Part shown: piece by piece, positions 1 through 8,135 of the stretch | Layout: each line of letters begins with the position of its first letter | How positions within the stretch are numbered: the stretch's first letter is position 1 | NCBI RefSeq assembly: GCF_000425625.1 | Contig: NZ_KE384418.1 | Location: 1 to 64,000 of the forward strand | Source of the DNA: Stutzerimonas azotifigens DSM 17556 | GTDB taxonomy: Bacteria; Pseudomonadota; Gammaproteobacteria; Pseudomonadales; Pseudomonadaceae | DNA: 64,000 nucleotides | Direction of reading: 5' to 3' | Position numbers and translations under genes: made by a program | The notes under the pieces: generated by a model | Databases searched by the model: none | What the model was told of the DNA's origin: nothing | The model's input: only the letters and a program-made list of their open reading frames with translations

Positions 1-2
1 CG

Positions 3-23
3 CTGCCGAGCATCAAGCAATGA
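3..23 (+). CDS. Possible 3' end of an upstream gene
   Basis: The plus frame ending in TGA at 21-23 reads LPSIKQ and is followed 15 bases later by a GC-rich hairpin that looks like a terminator. Only six codons lie in the window, so the product cannot be identified and even the coding nature is inferred. Confidence 0.25.
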   Translation: MPSIKQ

Positions 24-38
24 CTCTACAGCTCCCGG

Positions 39-56
39 CCCCGGCTTGCGCCGGGG
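39..56 (+). terminator. GC-rich hairpin, terminator-like
   Basis: CCCCGGC (39-45), loop TTGC, GCCGGGG (50-56) form a perfect 7-bp stem. It lies just after a plausible plus-strand stop at 21-23. The following bases are only weakly T-rich, so intrinsic termination is likely but not certain. Confidence 0.5.
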
Positions 57-107
57 GTCTCGTCCGCAGTCTTGACCGCGAACCGGCATGCACCTGTCGC
101 AGTGCCA

Positions 108-195
108 CGCCTCCCTTATCCCAGCTCTGCGGGCCACCTTCGCCGGGGGAGAACGGAGAAGCGAGCTCGCCCCGAGGTCGACCCTCCCACGAAGC
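108..195. repeat. Degenerate copies of two dispersed intergenic repeats
   Basis: The stretch 108-165 is a worn version of the CATCCGGCCCTGCGGGCCAC / TTCTCCC-GGGAGAA palindromic repeat found intact near 25.4, 44.8-45.7, 49.4, 53.3 and 63.1 kb. The stretch 166-195 (GCCCCGAGG then CTCCCACGAAGC) matches half of the second repeat family seen at 14.2 and 21.2 kb. No gene is apparent before the minus-strand stop at 201. Confidence 0.5.
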
Positions 196-200
196 GGCTT

Positions 201-650
201 TCAGCCGCGGCGGATCATCCACACACCGGCGAAGATCAGCAGCAGCCCGGCGATCTTGCCGAGGCTGACCGGCGCCTCGCGAAAGCCCGCGGCGCCGAAG
301 TGGTCCAGCGCGGTGGCGGCCGAGAGCTGGCCGGCCAGCACCAGGGCCATGAACAGCAGCGCGCCGATGCGCGGCCCGGCCAGGGTCGCGGTGAAGATGA
401 ACAGCGCGCCGAACAGGCCGCCGCTCCAGTGCCACCAGCTGAGCCCGCGCAGCGCCTGCAGCGCCGGCAGTTCGCGCTGCGCCAGGGTGATGCCCAGCAG
501 CAGCACCGTGCCCACCGCGAAGGAAATCAGCGAGGCGGCCATGACGCTCGACACGTGGCGCGCCAGTTGGCCGTTGATGCCCGCCTGCAGCGGCAGGCCG
601 GCGCCGGCGACGAAGGGCAGGACGAACAGCCACCAGGGTGTTGCGGGCAT
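201..650 (-). CDS. DMT-family inner-membrane protein, YdcZ/DUF606 type
   Basis: A 149-residue hydrophobic protein with about five membrane segments, the usual length of the single-domain YdcZ (DUF606) branch of the drug/metabolite transporter superfamily. It begins MPATPWWLFVLPFVAGAGLP and has the family-like LQAGINGQLAR stretch near residue 23. The start at 650 is chosen because the upstream in-frame sequence is arginine/proline-rich and unlike the family. Such small DMT proteins probably work as homo- or hetero-oligomers in the inner membrane. The substrate is unknown and no neighbour suggests one. Confidence 0.8.
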   Translation of the reverse strand: MPATPWWLFVLPFVAGAGLPLQAGINGQLARHVSSVMAASLISFAVGTVLLLGITLAQRELPALQALRGLSWWHWSGGLFGALFIFTATLAGPRIGALLFMALVLAGQLSAATALDHFGAAGFREAPVSLGKIAGLLLIFAGVWMIRRG

Positions 651-857
651 TCGGGAACTCCAGTCGGACGCGAGTCGCGCAGTATGCGCAAACGGGCGGG
701 TGCGGCCAATCGTTCGGTGCGTTCGGTCCGCCGCGTTTGCGGGAGGGTGTTTGCAGGAGCGCAATTGGGGGCGGCCGGCGGAGGGCCGGCCGGGGCCGGG
801 CGAGCGGTGCGCGCGGCGCACCCTACGAGCCGGCGGTTTCCCGCCGACCCGTCAGGT

Positions 858-1412
858 TCAATGCGGCGGATACTGCGAGAGCACCTTGGCCACCGTTTCG
901 CGGATCGCCGTGGCGCGCTCCTGCGGGCCGGGCGAGCCGCTGGGCAGCACCTGGCTGGCGCTGCCACGCCATACCAGCTTGCCGTCGCGGGCGTCGTAGA
1001 GGTCGACCTGCAGGGTGCCGACCTGGTACTCCACCGTTCGCGCCTCCGTGTATCCCGGGCCCCAGTAGCCCGACCAGGGGCCCCACATGCTGCCGTAGTG
1101 GGTCACCATCTGCTGCTCGCGCTTGTCCACCATCAGCCAGGCCTGCACCTGCAGGTCGCCCTGGCTGCCGGCCGGGGCCGGGCGCAGACCGCGCTGTTCG
1201 AGCTGGCCGTCGACCGCCTCGCGCACGCGCTGCTCGGTCAGGTCGCTCTGCAGGCGCGGGTCCTCGGGCTGGTAGCGCACCGCCGGATCGCGCCAGCTCC
1301 ACTGCCGGTAGCCGGAAAAATCACGGTTGGGGTCGAAGTCGCGCTCGAGCTGCACCGTCTGGCAGGCGGCGAGCAGCAGGAGCGCGGGCAACAGGAACAG
1401 ACGCTGGATCAT
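858..1412 (-). CDS. DUF4136 lipoprotein
   Basis: 184 residues. The N-terminus MIQRLFLLPALLLLAAC is a lipoprotein signal with lipobox LAAC, so the mature protein should be lipid-anchored at Cys17. The body matches the DUF4136 pattern: DFSGYRQWSWRDP near residue 32, an EQRGLRPAP stretch near 72, a GPWSGYWGPGY aromatic-glycine loop near 111, and a C-terminal IRETVAKVLSQYPP. The function of DUF4136 proteins is not established. It lies 21 bp after a paralogue on the same strand (1434-2039) with the same domain order, so the two look like a tandem duplication and probably share a transcript. Confidence 0.85.
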   Translation of the reverse strand: MIQRLFLLPALLLLAACQTVQLERDFDPNRDFSGYRQWSWRDPAVRYQPEDPRLQSDLTEQRVREAVDGQLEQRGLRPAPAGSQGDLQVQAWLMVDKREQQMVTHYGSMWGPWSGYWGPGYTEARTVEYQVGTLQVDLYDARDGKLVWRGSASQVLPSGSPGPQERATAIRETVAKVLSQYPPH

Positions 1413-1433
1413 GGTGACCTCCTCACAAGTGGG

Positions 1434-2039
1434 TCAGCGCGGCGGGAAGCCTTCGAGGGCCTGCCGGACGGCCTCGCGCAAGGCCTCCTGGCGTTCCCTC
1501 TGGCTGTCGCCGCCGCGTGCTTCGGCACGGTTGCTCCACAGCAACCGGCCGCTGGCGGCATCGTGGAATTCGAGGTGCACCACGGCCACCTCTTCCTGGT
1601 ACTGGCGCACCCGCAGCGGCGGGCTGCCCCACAGGCCGACGCCTGGATGGCCGTAGTAGCCCGAGCCGTAGTATCCGGAGAAGCCACCGTAGTCGTCGTA
1701 GACCTGGCGCACGCGGGTCTCGCTGCGCAGCGCGGCGCTGATCGCCAGCGCCTGCTCTGTCCCGGCCGGTGCCGGACGCAGGCCGTGCTGGTCGAGCGCG
1801 CCGGAGACGATCTCCTGCAGCGTCTCGCTGCCGATGATGCCGGTCGCCGCCGGCGGCGTGCGCCATTGCCAGTAGCGGTAGCTGGAGAAGTCCACCGGCG
1901 CGGCGGGGTAGGTGGCGCTGGCTGGCGGCAGGCTCGCCGGCGCCGGTGGAATCGGCGCCGCCTCGGGTTCGTAGGGGTTGTGGCTCTGGCAGGCCGCCAG
2001 CCCGAGACCGAGCAGTATTACGGCGATGAGACGGTGCAT
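1434..2039 (-). CDS. DUF4136 lipoprotein, upstream paralogue
   Basis: 201 residues starting at ATG 2039 with signal MHRLIAVILLGLGLAAC, lipidated at Cys17. A proline/alanine-rich linker (residues about 22-48) precedes the DUF4136 body, which has SSYRYWQWRTPP, DQHGLRPAPAG, a tyrosine/glycine loop (YGGFSGYYGSGYYG) and a C-terminal LREAVRQALEGFPP. It shares architecture with the next gene, 858-1412, but has the longer linker and a more tyrosine-rich loop. Both are presumably envelope lipoproteins; no partner or activity is visible. The long in-frame extension beyond 2039 overlaps cmoM and is not part of the protein. Confidence 0.85.
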   Translation of the reverse strand: MHRLIAVILLGLGLAACQSHNPYEPEAAPIPPAPASLPPASATYPAAPVDFSSYRYWQWRTPPAATGIIGSETLQEIVSGALDQHGLRPAPAGTEQALAISAALRSETRVRQVYDDYGGFSGYYGSGYYGHPGVGLWGSPPLRVRQYQEEVAVVHLEFHDAASGRLLWSNRAEARGGDSQRERQEALREAVRQALEGFPPR

Positions 2040-2056
2040 ATGCCCTCCGTCCGACC

Positions 2057-2806
2057 TCAGCGGGGCCGGCACAGCCAGTGCAGGTAGCGCCCGAGCCCGG
2101 CGAAGGCCGGATGGCGGCGGTAGGCCAGCTCCATCTCGATCAGCTCGGCCGGTTCGGTGCGCGCCTGGAAGTCCGGCGGCATGTAGTCGTGGAACACCCG
2201 GACTCCGCTCTTGTGTTCGACCCGCCAGGCGGTGGCGAGTTGCGCCTCCAGCTCGCGCGGGTCGAGTGGCTCCTGCGGCGTCAGGCTCTGCCGCTCGCCG
2301 GCCAGGCGGCCGCTGCGCAGCTTGCGGAAGTGGCCCTTGAGCAGGTTGCGGTAGACCAGCGCGTCGCGGTTGTAGAAGGCCAGCGACAGCCAGCCGTCGT
2401 CGGCGGTGAAGCGCCGCAGCAGCGGCAGGATCGCCTGCGGCTCGGCCAGCCATTCGAGCACCGCGTGGCAGACCACCAGGTCGAACGGCCCCTGCACCCG
2501 GTCTTCCAGCGCCTGCCAGGGCGCCTGGACGAAGCGCGCCTCGAGCCCGGCCTCGGCGAAGCGCGCGCGGGCGCCGTCGAGCATCGGCTCGGCCGGTTCG
2601 GCGACGGTCACCGCGTGGCCCTGTTGCGCCAGCCACAGGCTCATGTGGCCGAGCCCGGCGCCGATGTCCAGCACCCGCAGCGGGCGCGGCGGCAGCACCT
2701 CGGCCAGGTCGGCCTGCAGCACGGCGAGGCGGATCGCGCCCTTGGCGCCGCCGTAGATCTTTTCCGCGAAGCGCGCGGCGAGGCTGTCGAAGTGGCGGTC
2801 GCTCAT
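2057..2806 (-). CDS. cmoM: tRNA 5-carboxymethoxyuridine methyltransferase
   Basis: 249 residues of class I SAM-dependent methyltransferase. Motif I is VLDIGAGLGHMSLWLAQQGH near residue 45, followed by VTVAEPAEPML and the DLVVCHAVLEWLAEP region near 107, typical of CmoM (formerly SmtA). CmoM methylates the carboxyl of cmo5U34 in some tRNAs to give mcmo5U, aiding wobble decoding. The ATG at 2806 overlaps the stop of the upstream MazG-like gene by four bases, implying translational coupling. The C-terminal half (FYNRDALVYRNLLKGHF) also fits the family. Confidence 0.88.
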   Translation of the reverse strand: MSDRHFDSLAARFAEKIYGGAKGAIRLAVLQADLAEVLPPRPLRVLDIGAGLGHMSLWLAQQGHAVTVAEPAEPMLDGARARFAEAGLEARFVQAPWQALEDRVQGPFDLVVCHAVLEWLAEPQAILPLLRRFTADDGWLSLAFYNRDALVYRNLLKGHFRKLRSGRLAGERQSLTPQEPLDPRELEAQLATAWRVEHKSGVRVFHDYMPPDFQARTEPAELIEMELAYRRHPAFAGLGRYLHWLCRPR

Positions 2807-3108
2807 CGGGCGAAGCGCCGTTCGTTGTCGGCCAGCTTGTCCAGCAGCGCGCGCTCCATGTCGATGCCCAGCTCGCCGCACAGCAGCATCAGGTACATGA
2901 GGATGTCGCCGACCTCCTGGCCGACGTGCTCGCGCGTTTCGGCCGGCAGTTGCCGCGCCTCGTCCTCGCCGAGCCACTGGAAGATCTCCACCAGTTCGGC
3001 CATTTCCACGCTGGCGGCCATGGCCAGGTTCTTCGGGCTGTGGAAGCGTCGCCAGTCGTTGCGGTCGCGGATCGCGTGCAGGCGGCCGAGGATGTCGTCG
3101 AGGTTCAT
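2803..3108 (-). CDS. MazG-like nucleotide pyrophosphohydrolase
   Basis: 101 residues, a typical single-domain all-alpha NTP pyrophosphatase. The metal-binding helices are visible as AASVEMAELVEIFQW (about 31-45) and EVGDILMYLMLLCGELG (about 65-81), giving the ExxE...ExxD pattern of MazG/RS21-C6 proteins. These enzymes hydrolyse non-canonical (d)NTPs to monophosphates in the cytoplasm. ATG at 3108 is chosen because family proteins start just before LDDILGRLHAIRDRNDWRRFH. The gene is coupled to cmoM by a four-base overlap. Exact substrate unknown. Confidence 0.85.
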   Translation of the reverse strand: MNLDDILGRLHAIRDRNDWRRFHSPKNLAMAASVEMAELVEIFQWLGEDEARQLPAETREHVGQEVGDILMYLMLLCGELGIDMERALLDKLADNERRFAR

Positions 3109-3143
3109 GAGGGTACCCGGGATGTGCGGACGCCTAGCTTCCG

Positions 3144-4151
3144 TCAGGGCGCCGGCGGCGACAAGCCTCGGTCGCGCAGGCACAGCCGGCGTTCGATGGC
3201 CTCCACGCCCGGGCGGTACTCGTCGGCCTCCAGGGCGCGCAGGGCGACGTCCAGCGCGCGTTCGGCGATGCGCGCGTGCTGCTGCGAGATGGCGTTGACC
3301 GGCAGCGGCAGGTAGTCCAGCAACTGGGCGTCGCCGAAGGTCGCCAGGCGCAGCCCGGCCGGCCACAGGCGGGCACGCTCGCGCAGGGCGTCGAAAACGC
3401 CCTCGAGCAGCACGTAGGCGGTGGTGACCAGCGCATCCGGCATGTCCGCCGCGAGCAGTTCCAGCATCGCCCGGCGCCCGCATTCGCGGCTGAACTGTTC
3501 GGCGCGCCGCACGCTGATGCGCCCGTCGTAGCCCGCCAGCGCCTCGCGGAAGCCCTGTTCGCGCGCCTGGCTGATGGGCAGCGCCGGGCGCGCGCCGATC
3601 AGCGCGATGTGCCGCGGCGGCGGCTGCAGCAGCGAGCCGGTGAGCAGGCGGCCGGCGGCGTGGTCGTCGCTGACCACCGAGTGGAAGGTCCGCGGGTCCA
3701 GCGCGCGGTCCACCGCGACCACCGGCAGGCCGCCGGCGAGCAGGCGGTGGTAGGTGTCGTCGTCGGCCGGCAGGCAACTGGCGACGATCAGCGCGTCGCA
3801 GCGGCGCGCGCGCAGCACCTCGAGCACCTGCCGTTCGGTCTGCGGTTCGTCGTCCGAGCTGGCGATCAGCAGCTGGTAGCCGCGCTCGCGGGCGCGCTGT
3901 TCGAGCAGCTTGGCGATTCGCGCGTAGCTCGGGTTCTCCAGATCGGGGATGACGAAGCCGAGCGTGCGCGTCTGCCCGCGGCGCAGGCCGGCGGCCTGCT
4001 GGTCCGGCCGGTAGCCCTGCTCGCGCACCACCGCCAGCACGCGTTCGACGGTCGCCGGGCTGATGCGCCGGCGCGCCGCCTGGCCGTTGATCACGTAACT
4101 GGCGGTGGTGACGGAAACTCCGGCGAGCCGGGCGATGTCGGTCAGTTTCAA
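3144..4151 (-). CDS. fruR: Fructose operon repressor, LacI family
   Basis: 335 residues. The N-terminal helix-turn-helix TDIARLAGVSVTTASYVINGQA matches FruR/Cra of pseudomonads, followed by the RRRISPATVERVLAVVREQGYRP hinge and a periplasmic-binding-like effector domain from about residue 60. FruR represses fruBKA and is released by fructose 1-phosphate. The start is taken as TTG at 4151, since the protein aligns from LKLTDIA and an AGGA lies eight bases upstream; no ATG occurs near there. It is divergent from fruB across 148 bp holding a perfect 12-bp Cra palindrome. Confidence is high for identity and moderate for the non-ATG start. Confidence 0.92.
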   Translation of the reverse strand: MKLTDIARLAGVSVTTASYVINGQAARRRISPATVERVLAVVREQGYRPDQQAAGLRRGQTRTLGFVIPDLENPSYARIAKLLEQRARERGYQLLIASSDDEPQTERQVLEVLRARRCDALIVASCLPADDDTYHRLLAGGLPVVAVDRALDPRTFHSVVSDDHAAGRLLTGSLLQPPPRHIALIGARPALPISQAREQGFREALAGYDGRISVRRAEQFSRECGRRAMLELLAADMPDALVTTAYVLLEGVFDALRERARLWPAGLRLATFGDAQLLDYLPLPVNAISQQHARIAERALDVALRALEADEYRPGVEAIERRLCLRDRGLSPPAP

Positions 4152-4225
4152 GGTTGGCGTCCTGTCGGCGCGGATGTGCGGGGCTTCAAGAATCGCCCAG
4201 GATTGATTACCGTACCAGCCTTTGA

Positions 4226-4237
4226 TGAAACGTTTCA
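4226..4237. promoter_or_regulatory. Cra/FruR operator
   Basis: TGAAACGTTTCA is a perfect 12-bp palindrome, 62 bp before the fruB start and 74 bp before the fruR start. It matches the Cra/FruR consensus core. Its position between divergent fruR and fruB fits repression of fruBKA and possible autoregulation. Confidence 0.85.
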
Positions 4238-4299
4238 GCAAGGCCGGGGTCCCTTTCGCATCCCGCCCCAGCGCCCGCCCGCCGCGCAGAGGAGATCCC

Positions 4300-7173
4300 A
4301 TGCTCGACCTGAACGCGCAACACATCCGCATGCACCGGTCCGCCCCCGACAAGCCGGCCGCCCTGCGGCAGCTGGCCGAAGTGCTGGTGGCCGACGGGCT
4401 GGTCGCCGAGGGCTATCTCGACGGACTGCGCGCCCGCGAGGCGCAGGGCTCGACCTACCTCGGGCAGGGCATCGCGATTCCCCACGGCACCCCGGAAACC
4501 CGGGAGCTGGTGCACGACACCGGCGTGCGCCTGCTGCATTTCCCTGAAGGCGTGGACTGGGGCGAGGGGCAGATCGTCTACCTGGCGATCGGCATCGCCG
4601 CCCGCTCGGACGAGCACCTGCGCCTGCTCCAGCTGCTCACCCGGGCGCTCGGCGAGGACGACCTGAGCCAGGCCCTGCAGCGGGCGTCGAGCGCCGAGGC
4701 GATCGTCGAGCTGCTGCGCGGCGCCCCCCAGGAGTTGGCGCTCGACGGCCAGCTGGTGGGCCTCGGGGTGCAGGCCGAGGACTTCGACGAACTGGCCTGG
4801 CAGGGCGTGCGCCTGCTGAAGAAGGCCGAATGCGTCGCCCAGGGCTTCGGCAACCCGCTGGTGCTGGAACAGGCATTGCCGCTCGGGCAGGGCCTCTGGT
4901 GGCTGAGCAGCGACCAGGCGGTGCTGCGCCCGGGGTTGGCCTTCGTCACCCCGGCGCAGCCGCTGACCCACGAGGGCGAGCCGGTGGCCGGCCTGTTCTG
5001 TCTGGCCAGTCTCGGCGAGGCGCACCGCAACCTGCTCGAACGGCTCTGCGACCTGCTCATCGAGGGCCGCGCCGCCGAGCTGTCCCAGGCCACTTCCAGC
5101 CGCGCGGTGGTGCAGGCGCTCGGTGGTCAGGTCGCCGCCGACTGGCCGAGCGCACGAGTGACGCTGGCCAATTCCCACGGCCTGCACGCGCGCCCGGCCA
5201 AGGCCCTGACCGAGCTGGCGCAGTCGTTCGACGGCGAGATCCGCCTTCGCCTGGCGGACACCGAGACGCCCGGCGTGTCCGCCAAGAGCCTGAGCCGGCT
5301 GCTCGCGCTCGGCCTGCAGCGCGGCCAGCAGCTGGAATTCCTCGCCGAGCCGGCCATTGCCGCCGATGCCCTGCCGGCACTGGTGGCGGCGGTCGAGGCC
5401 GGCCTCGGCGAGGCGGTCGAGCCGCTGCCGGCGGGTGGTGCGGCCGCGCTCGCCGCACCCGCGGCCAGCCCGCTGAGCGAGGCGATCAGCGCACCGCCGC
5501 CCGGCACGCGGCTGCAGGCGACCGCGGCCTCGCCGGGCATCGCCATCGGCCCGGCGCTGGTGCGCCGGCAACTGACCCTGGAATACCCCGAGCGCGGCGA
5601 GTCGCCGGCGGCCGAGTCGCAGCGTCTGGAAGCGGCGCTGGACAGCGTCTACCGGGAAATCGACCGGCTGGTGCGCGAGGCCGAGATCGACAGCATCCGC
5701 GACATCTTCACCACCCACCAGGCGATGCTGCGCGACCCGGCGCTGCGCGAGGACGTGGCCGCGCGCCTGCAGGCCGGCGCCAGCGCCGAGGCGGCCTGGG
5801 CCGCCGAGGTGGAAGCCGCCGCCCGCCAGCAGGAGGCGCTGCACGACGCGCTGCTGGCCGAGCGTGCCGCCGATCTGCGCGACGTCGGCCGCCGGGTGCT
5901 GGCCTGCCTGCTCGGCGCCGAGAGCGAGCAGGCGCCGGACGAGCCCTACATCCTGGTGATGGACGAGGTCGCTCCCTCCGACGTGGCCACCCTCAACCGC
6001 CAGCGCGTGGCCGGCATCCTCACCGCGCGCGGCGGGCCCACCTCGCACAGCGCGATCATCGCCCGGGCGCTGGGCATCCCGGCGCTGGTCGGCGCCGGCG
6101 AGACGGTGCTGGCGCTGGCCTCGCGCACGCGCCTGCTGCTCGACGGCGACCGCGGCGAATTGCAGGTAGCGCCGAGCGAGACCGAAATGGCGCACGCCCT
6201 GCGCATGCGCGAGCAGCGCGCCGAGCGCCAGCGCCAGGCCGACGCCCGGCGGCTGGAGCCGGCGTTGACCGGCGACGGCCACCGGGTCGAGGTGGTCGCC
6301 AACATCGGCGCCAGCGGCGAGACCGCGCAGGCGGTCGAGCTGGGCGCCGAGGGCATCGGCCTGCTGCGTACCGAGCTGGTGTTCATGGACCATCCGCAGG
6401 CGCCCGACCAGGCGACCCAGGAGGCCGAGTACCGGCGCGTGCTCGAAGCCCTCGACGGGCGGCCGCTGGTGGTGCGCACCCTCGACGTCGGCGGCGACAA
6501 GCCGCTGCCGTACCTGCCGCTGCCGGCCGAGGAGAATCCCTTCCTCGGCGTGCGCGGCATCCGCCTGAGCCTGCAGCGGCCGGAACTGCTGGAGATCCAG
6601 CTGCGCGCGCTGCTGGCCTCGGGCGGCGAGCGTCCGCTGCGGATCATGTTCCCGATGGTCGGCAGCGTCGACGAATGGCGCCAGGCCCGTGCGCTGGTCG
6701 ACCGCCTGCTGCCGGGCTATGCCGTGCCCGACCTGCAGGTCGGGATCATGGTCGAGGTGCCCAGCGCGGCGCTGCTGGCGCCGGTGCTGGCGGCCGAGGT
6801 GGATTTCTTCAGCATCGGCACCAACGACCTGACCCAGTACACCCTGGCCATCGACCGCGGCCACCCGACGCTCTCGGCACAGGCCGACGGCCTGCACCCG
6901 GCGGTGCTGCGGCTGATCGAGATGACCGTGCAGGCGGCGCATCGCCACGGCAAGTGGGTCGGCGTCTGCGGCGAACTGGCCGCCGATACGCTGGCGGTGC
7001 CGCTGCTGCTGGGCCTGGGCATCGATGAGCTGAGCGTCTCGGCGCGCAGCATCGCGCTGGTCAAGGCGCGCGTGCGCGAACTGACCCTGAGCCGCTGCCA
7101 GCAGCTGGCCGCCGAGGCGCTGGCGCTGCCGGGCCCGCGCGAAGTGCGCGCCCACGTGATGGAGCATGGCTGA
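4300..7173 (+). CDS. fruB: Fused fructose PTS protein EIIA-HPr-EI
   Basis: 957 residues carrying three phosphotransfer modules in one polypeptide: EIIA(Fru) (about 1-145, active His62 in IPHGTPE), an HPr-like domain (about 280-375, His296 in SHGLHARPAKAL), and enzyme I (about 400-957, His583 in GGPTSHSAIIARALGIP, with the PEP-binding TIM barrel after it, including GTNDLTQYT and GVCGE). It takes phosphate from PEP and passes it to FruA. Pseudomonads use this fused protein as their only sugar PTS, so no separate EI/HPr is expected here. ATG 4300 has AGAGGAG five bases upstream; the in-frame ATG at 4222 precedes the operator and is unlikely. Its last base overlaps the fruK start. Confidence 0.96.
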   Translation: MLDLNAQHIRMHRSAPDKPAALRQLAEVLVADGLVAEGYLDGLRAREAQGSTYLGQGIAIPHGTPETRELVHDTGVRLLHFPEGVDWGEGQIVYLAIGIAARSDEHLRLLQLLTRALGEDDLSQALQRASSAEAIVELLRGAPQELALDGQLVGLGVQAEDFDELAWQGVRLLKKAECVAQGFGNPLVLEQALPLGQGLWWLSSDQAVLRPGLAFVTPAQPLTHEGEPVAGLFCLASLGEAHRNLLERLCDLLIEGRAAELSQATSSRAVVQALGGQVAADWPSARVTLANSHGLHARPAKALTELAQSFDGEIRLRLADTETPGVSAKSLSRLLALGLQRGQQLEFLAEPAIAADALPALVAAVEAGLGEAVEPLPAGGAAALAAPAASPLSEAISAPPPGTRLQATAASPGIAIGPALVRRQLTLEYPERGESPAAESQRLEAALDSVYREIDRLVREAEIDSIRDIFTTHQAMLRDPALREDVAARLQAGASAEAAWAAEVEAAARQQEALHDALLAERAADLRDVGRRVLACLLGAESEQAPDEPYILVMDEVAPSDVATLNRQRVAGILTARGGPTSHSAIIARALGIPALVGAGETVLALASRTRLLLDGDRGELQVAPSETEMAHALRMREQRAERQRQADARRLEPALTGDGHRVEVVANIGASGETAQAVELGAEGIGLLRTELVFMDHPQAPDQATQEAEYRRVLEALDGRPLVVRTLDVGGDKPLPYLPLPAEENPFLGVRGIRLSLQRPELLEIQLRALLASGGERPLRIMFPMVGSVDEWRQARALVDRLLPGYAVPDLQVGIMVEVPSAALLAPVLAAEVDFFSIGTNDLTQYTLAIDRGHPTLSAQADGLHPAVLRLIEMTVQAAHRHGKWVGVCGELAADTLAVPLLLGLGIDELSVSARSIALVKARVRELTLSRCQQLAAEALALPGPREVRAHVMEHG

Positions 7174-8135
7174 TGGCGCGCATCCTGACCCTGACCCTCA
7201 ACCCCGCGCTCGACCTCACCGTGCGCCTGCCGCAGCTGCGACCCGGCGAGGTGAACCGTGGCGAAGCGCTGCACGTGCAGGCCGCCGGCAAGGGGCTGAA
7301 CGTCGCCCAGGTGCTGGCCGACCTCGGCCACCGGCTGACCGTGAGCGGCTTTCTCGGTATCGACAACCCGCAGGCCTTCGACGCGCTGTTCGCCGCGCGC
7401 GGCTTCGCCGACGCCTTCGTCCGCGTGCCGGGTGCGACCCGCAACAATCTCAAGCTGGCCGAGGCCGATGGCCGCGTCACCGACGTCAACGGTCCCGGGC
7501 TGCTGATCGAGGCGGGTGCCCGCCAGGCGCTGCTGGAGCGGCTCGACACGCTGGTGCCCGGGCACGCCGCGGTGGTGGTGGCCGGCAGCCTGCCACGCGG
7601 GATCGACCTCGCCTGGTTCGGCGAACTGCTCGCGCGCCTCGGCCGCCACGGCGTGCCCTTGGCGCTGGACACCAGCGGGCCGGCGTTGGCCGCGGGCCTG
7701 CGCGCGCGGCCCTGGCTGGTCAAGCCGAACCTGGAGGAACTGGCCGAGGCCTGCGGCCACCCGCTGACCGACGAGGATTCGCTGGTGGCGCAGGCCGGGC
7801 GCCTGCAGGCCGCCGGCATCGAGCACCTGGTGGTCTCGCGCGGTGCCGACGGGGTGAGCTGGTTCGCCCCCGACGCGGCCTGGCGGTCGCGGCCGCCGCG
7901 GGTCGAGGTGGTCAGCACGGTGGGCGCCGGCGACTCGCTGCTGGCCGGCATGCTGCACGGCCTGCTGGCCGGCTGGCCGGCCGAGCGCACCCTGCGCCTG
8001 GCCACCGCGATCGCCGCCCAGGCGGTGTCGCAGCTGGCGTTCGGCATCCCCGACCCGGCCCGCCTCGCCGCGCTGGGGGCGGCGGTGGCCGTGCAGGTGG
8101 CCGGCCGGAACAATGACAAGAGGCAACCTCAATGA
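7173..8135 (+). CDS. fruK: 1-phosphofructokinase
   Basis: 320 residues of the PfkB ribokinase-like family. Visible signatures are the early GKGLNVAQVLADLGH sugar-binding motif (about residue 33) and the C-terminal TVGAGDSLLAGML with catalytic Asp254. The enzyme phosphorylates fructose 1-phosphate, made by FruA during uptake, to fructose 1,6-bisphosphate in the cytoplasm, and so also removes the FruR inducer. The ATG overlaps the fruB stop by one base (TGATG), and the stop overlaps the fruA ATG by four bases, so the three genes are translationally coupled. Confidence 0.95.
   Translation: MARILTLTLNPALDLTVRLPQLRPGEVNRGEALHVQAAGKGLNVAQVLADLGHRLTVSGFLGIDNPQAFDALFAARGFADAFVRVPGATRNNLKLAEADGRVTDVNGPGLLIEAGARQALLERLDTLVPGHAAVVVAGSLPRGIDLAWFGELLARLGRHGVPLALDTSGPALAAGLRARPWLVKPNLEELAEACGHPLTDEDSLVAQAGRLQAAGIEHLVVSRGADGVSWFAPDAAWRSRPPRVEVVSTVGAGDSLLAGMLHGLLAGWPAERTLRLATAIAAQAVSQLAFGIPDPARLAALGAAVAVQVAGRNNDKRQPQ

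Noticed and set aside
4207-7167. A 986-codon open frame antisense to fruB
   Set aside because: It mirrors the fruB coding frame in very high-GC DNA. Its composition (Gln/Arg/Ala/His-rich) has no recognisable domain, while fruB is unambiguous.
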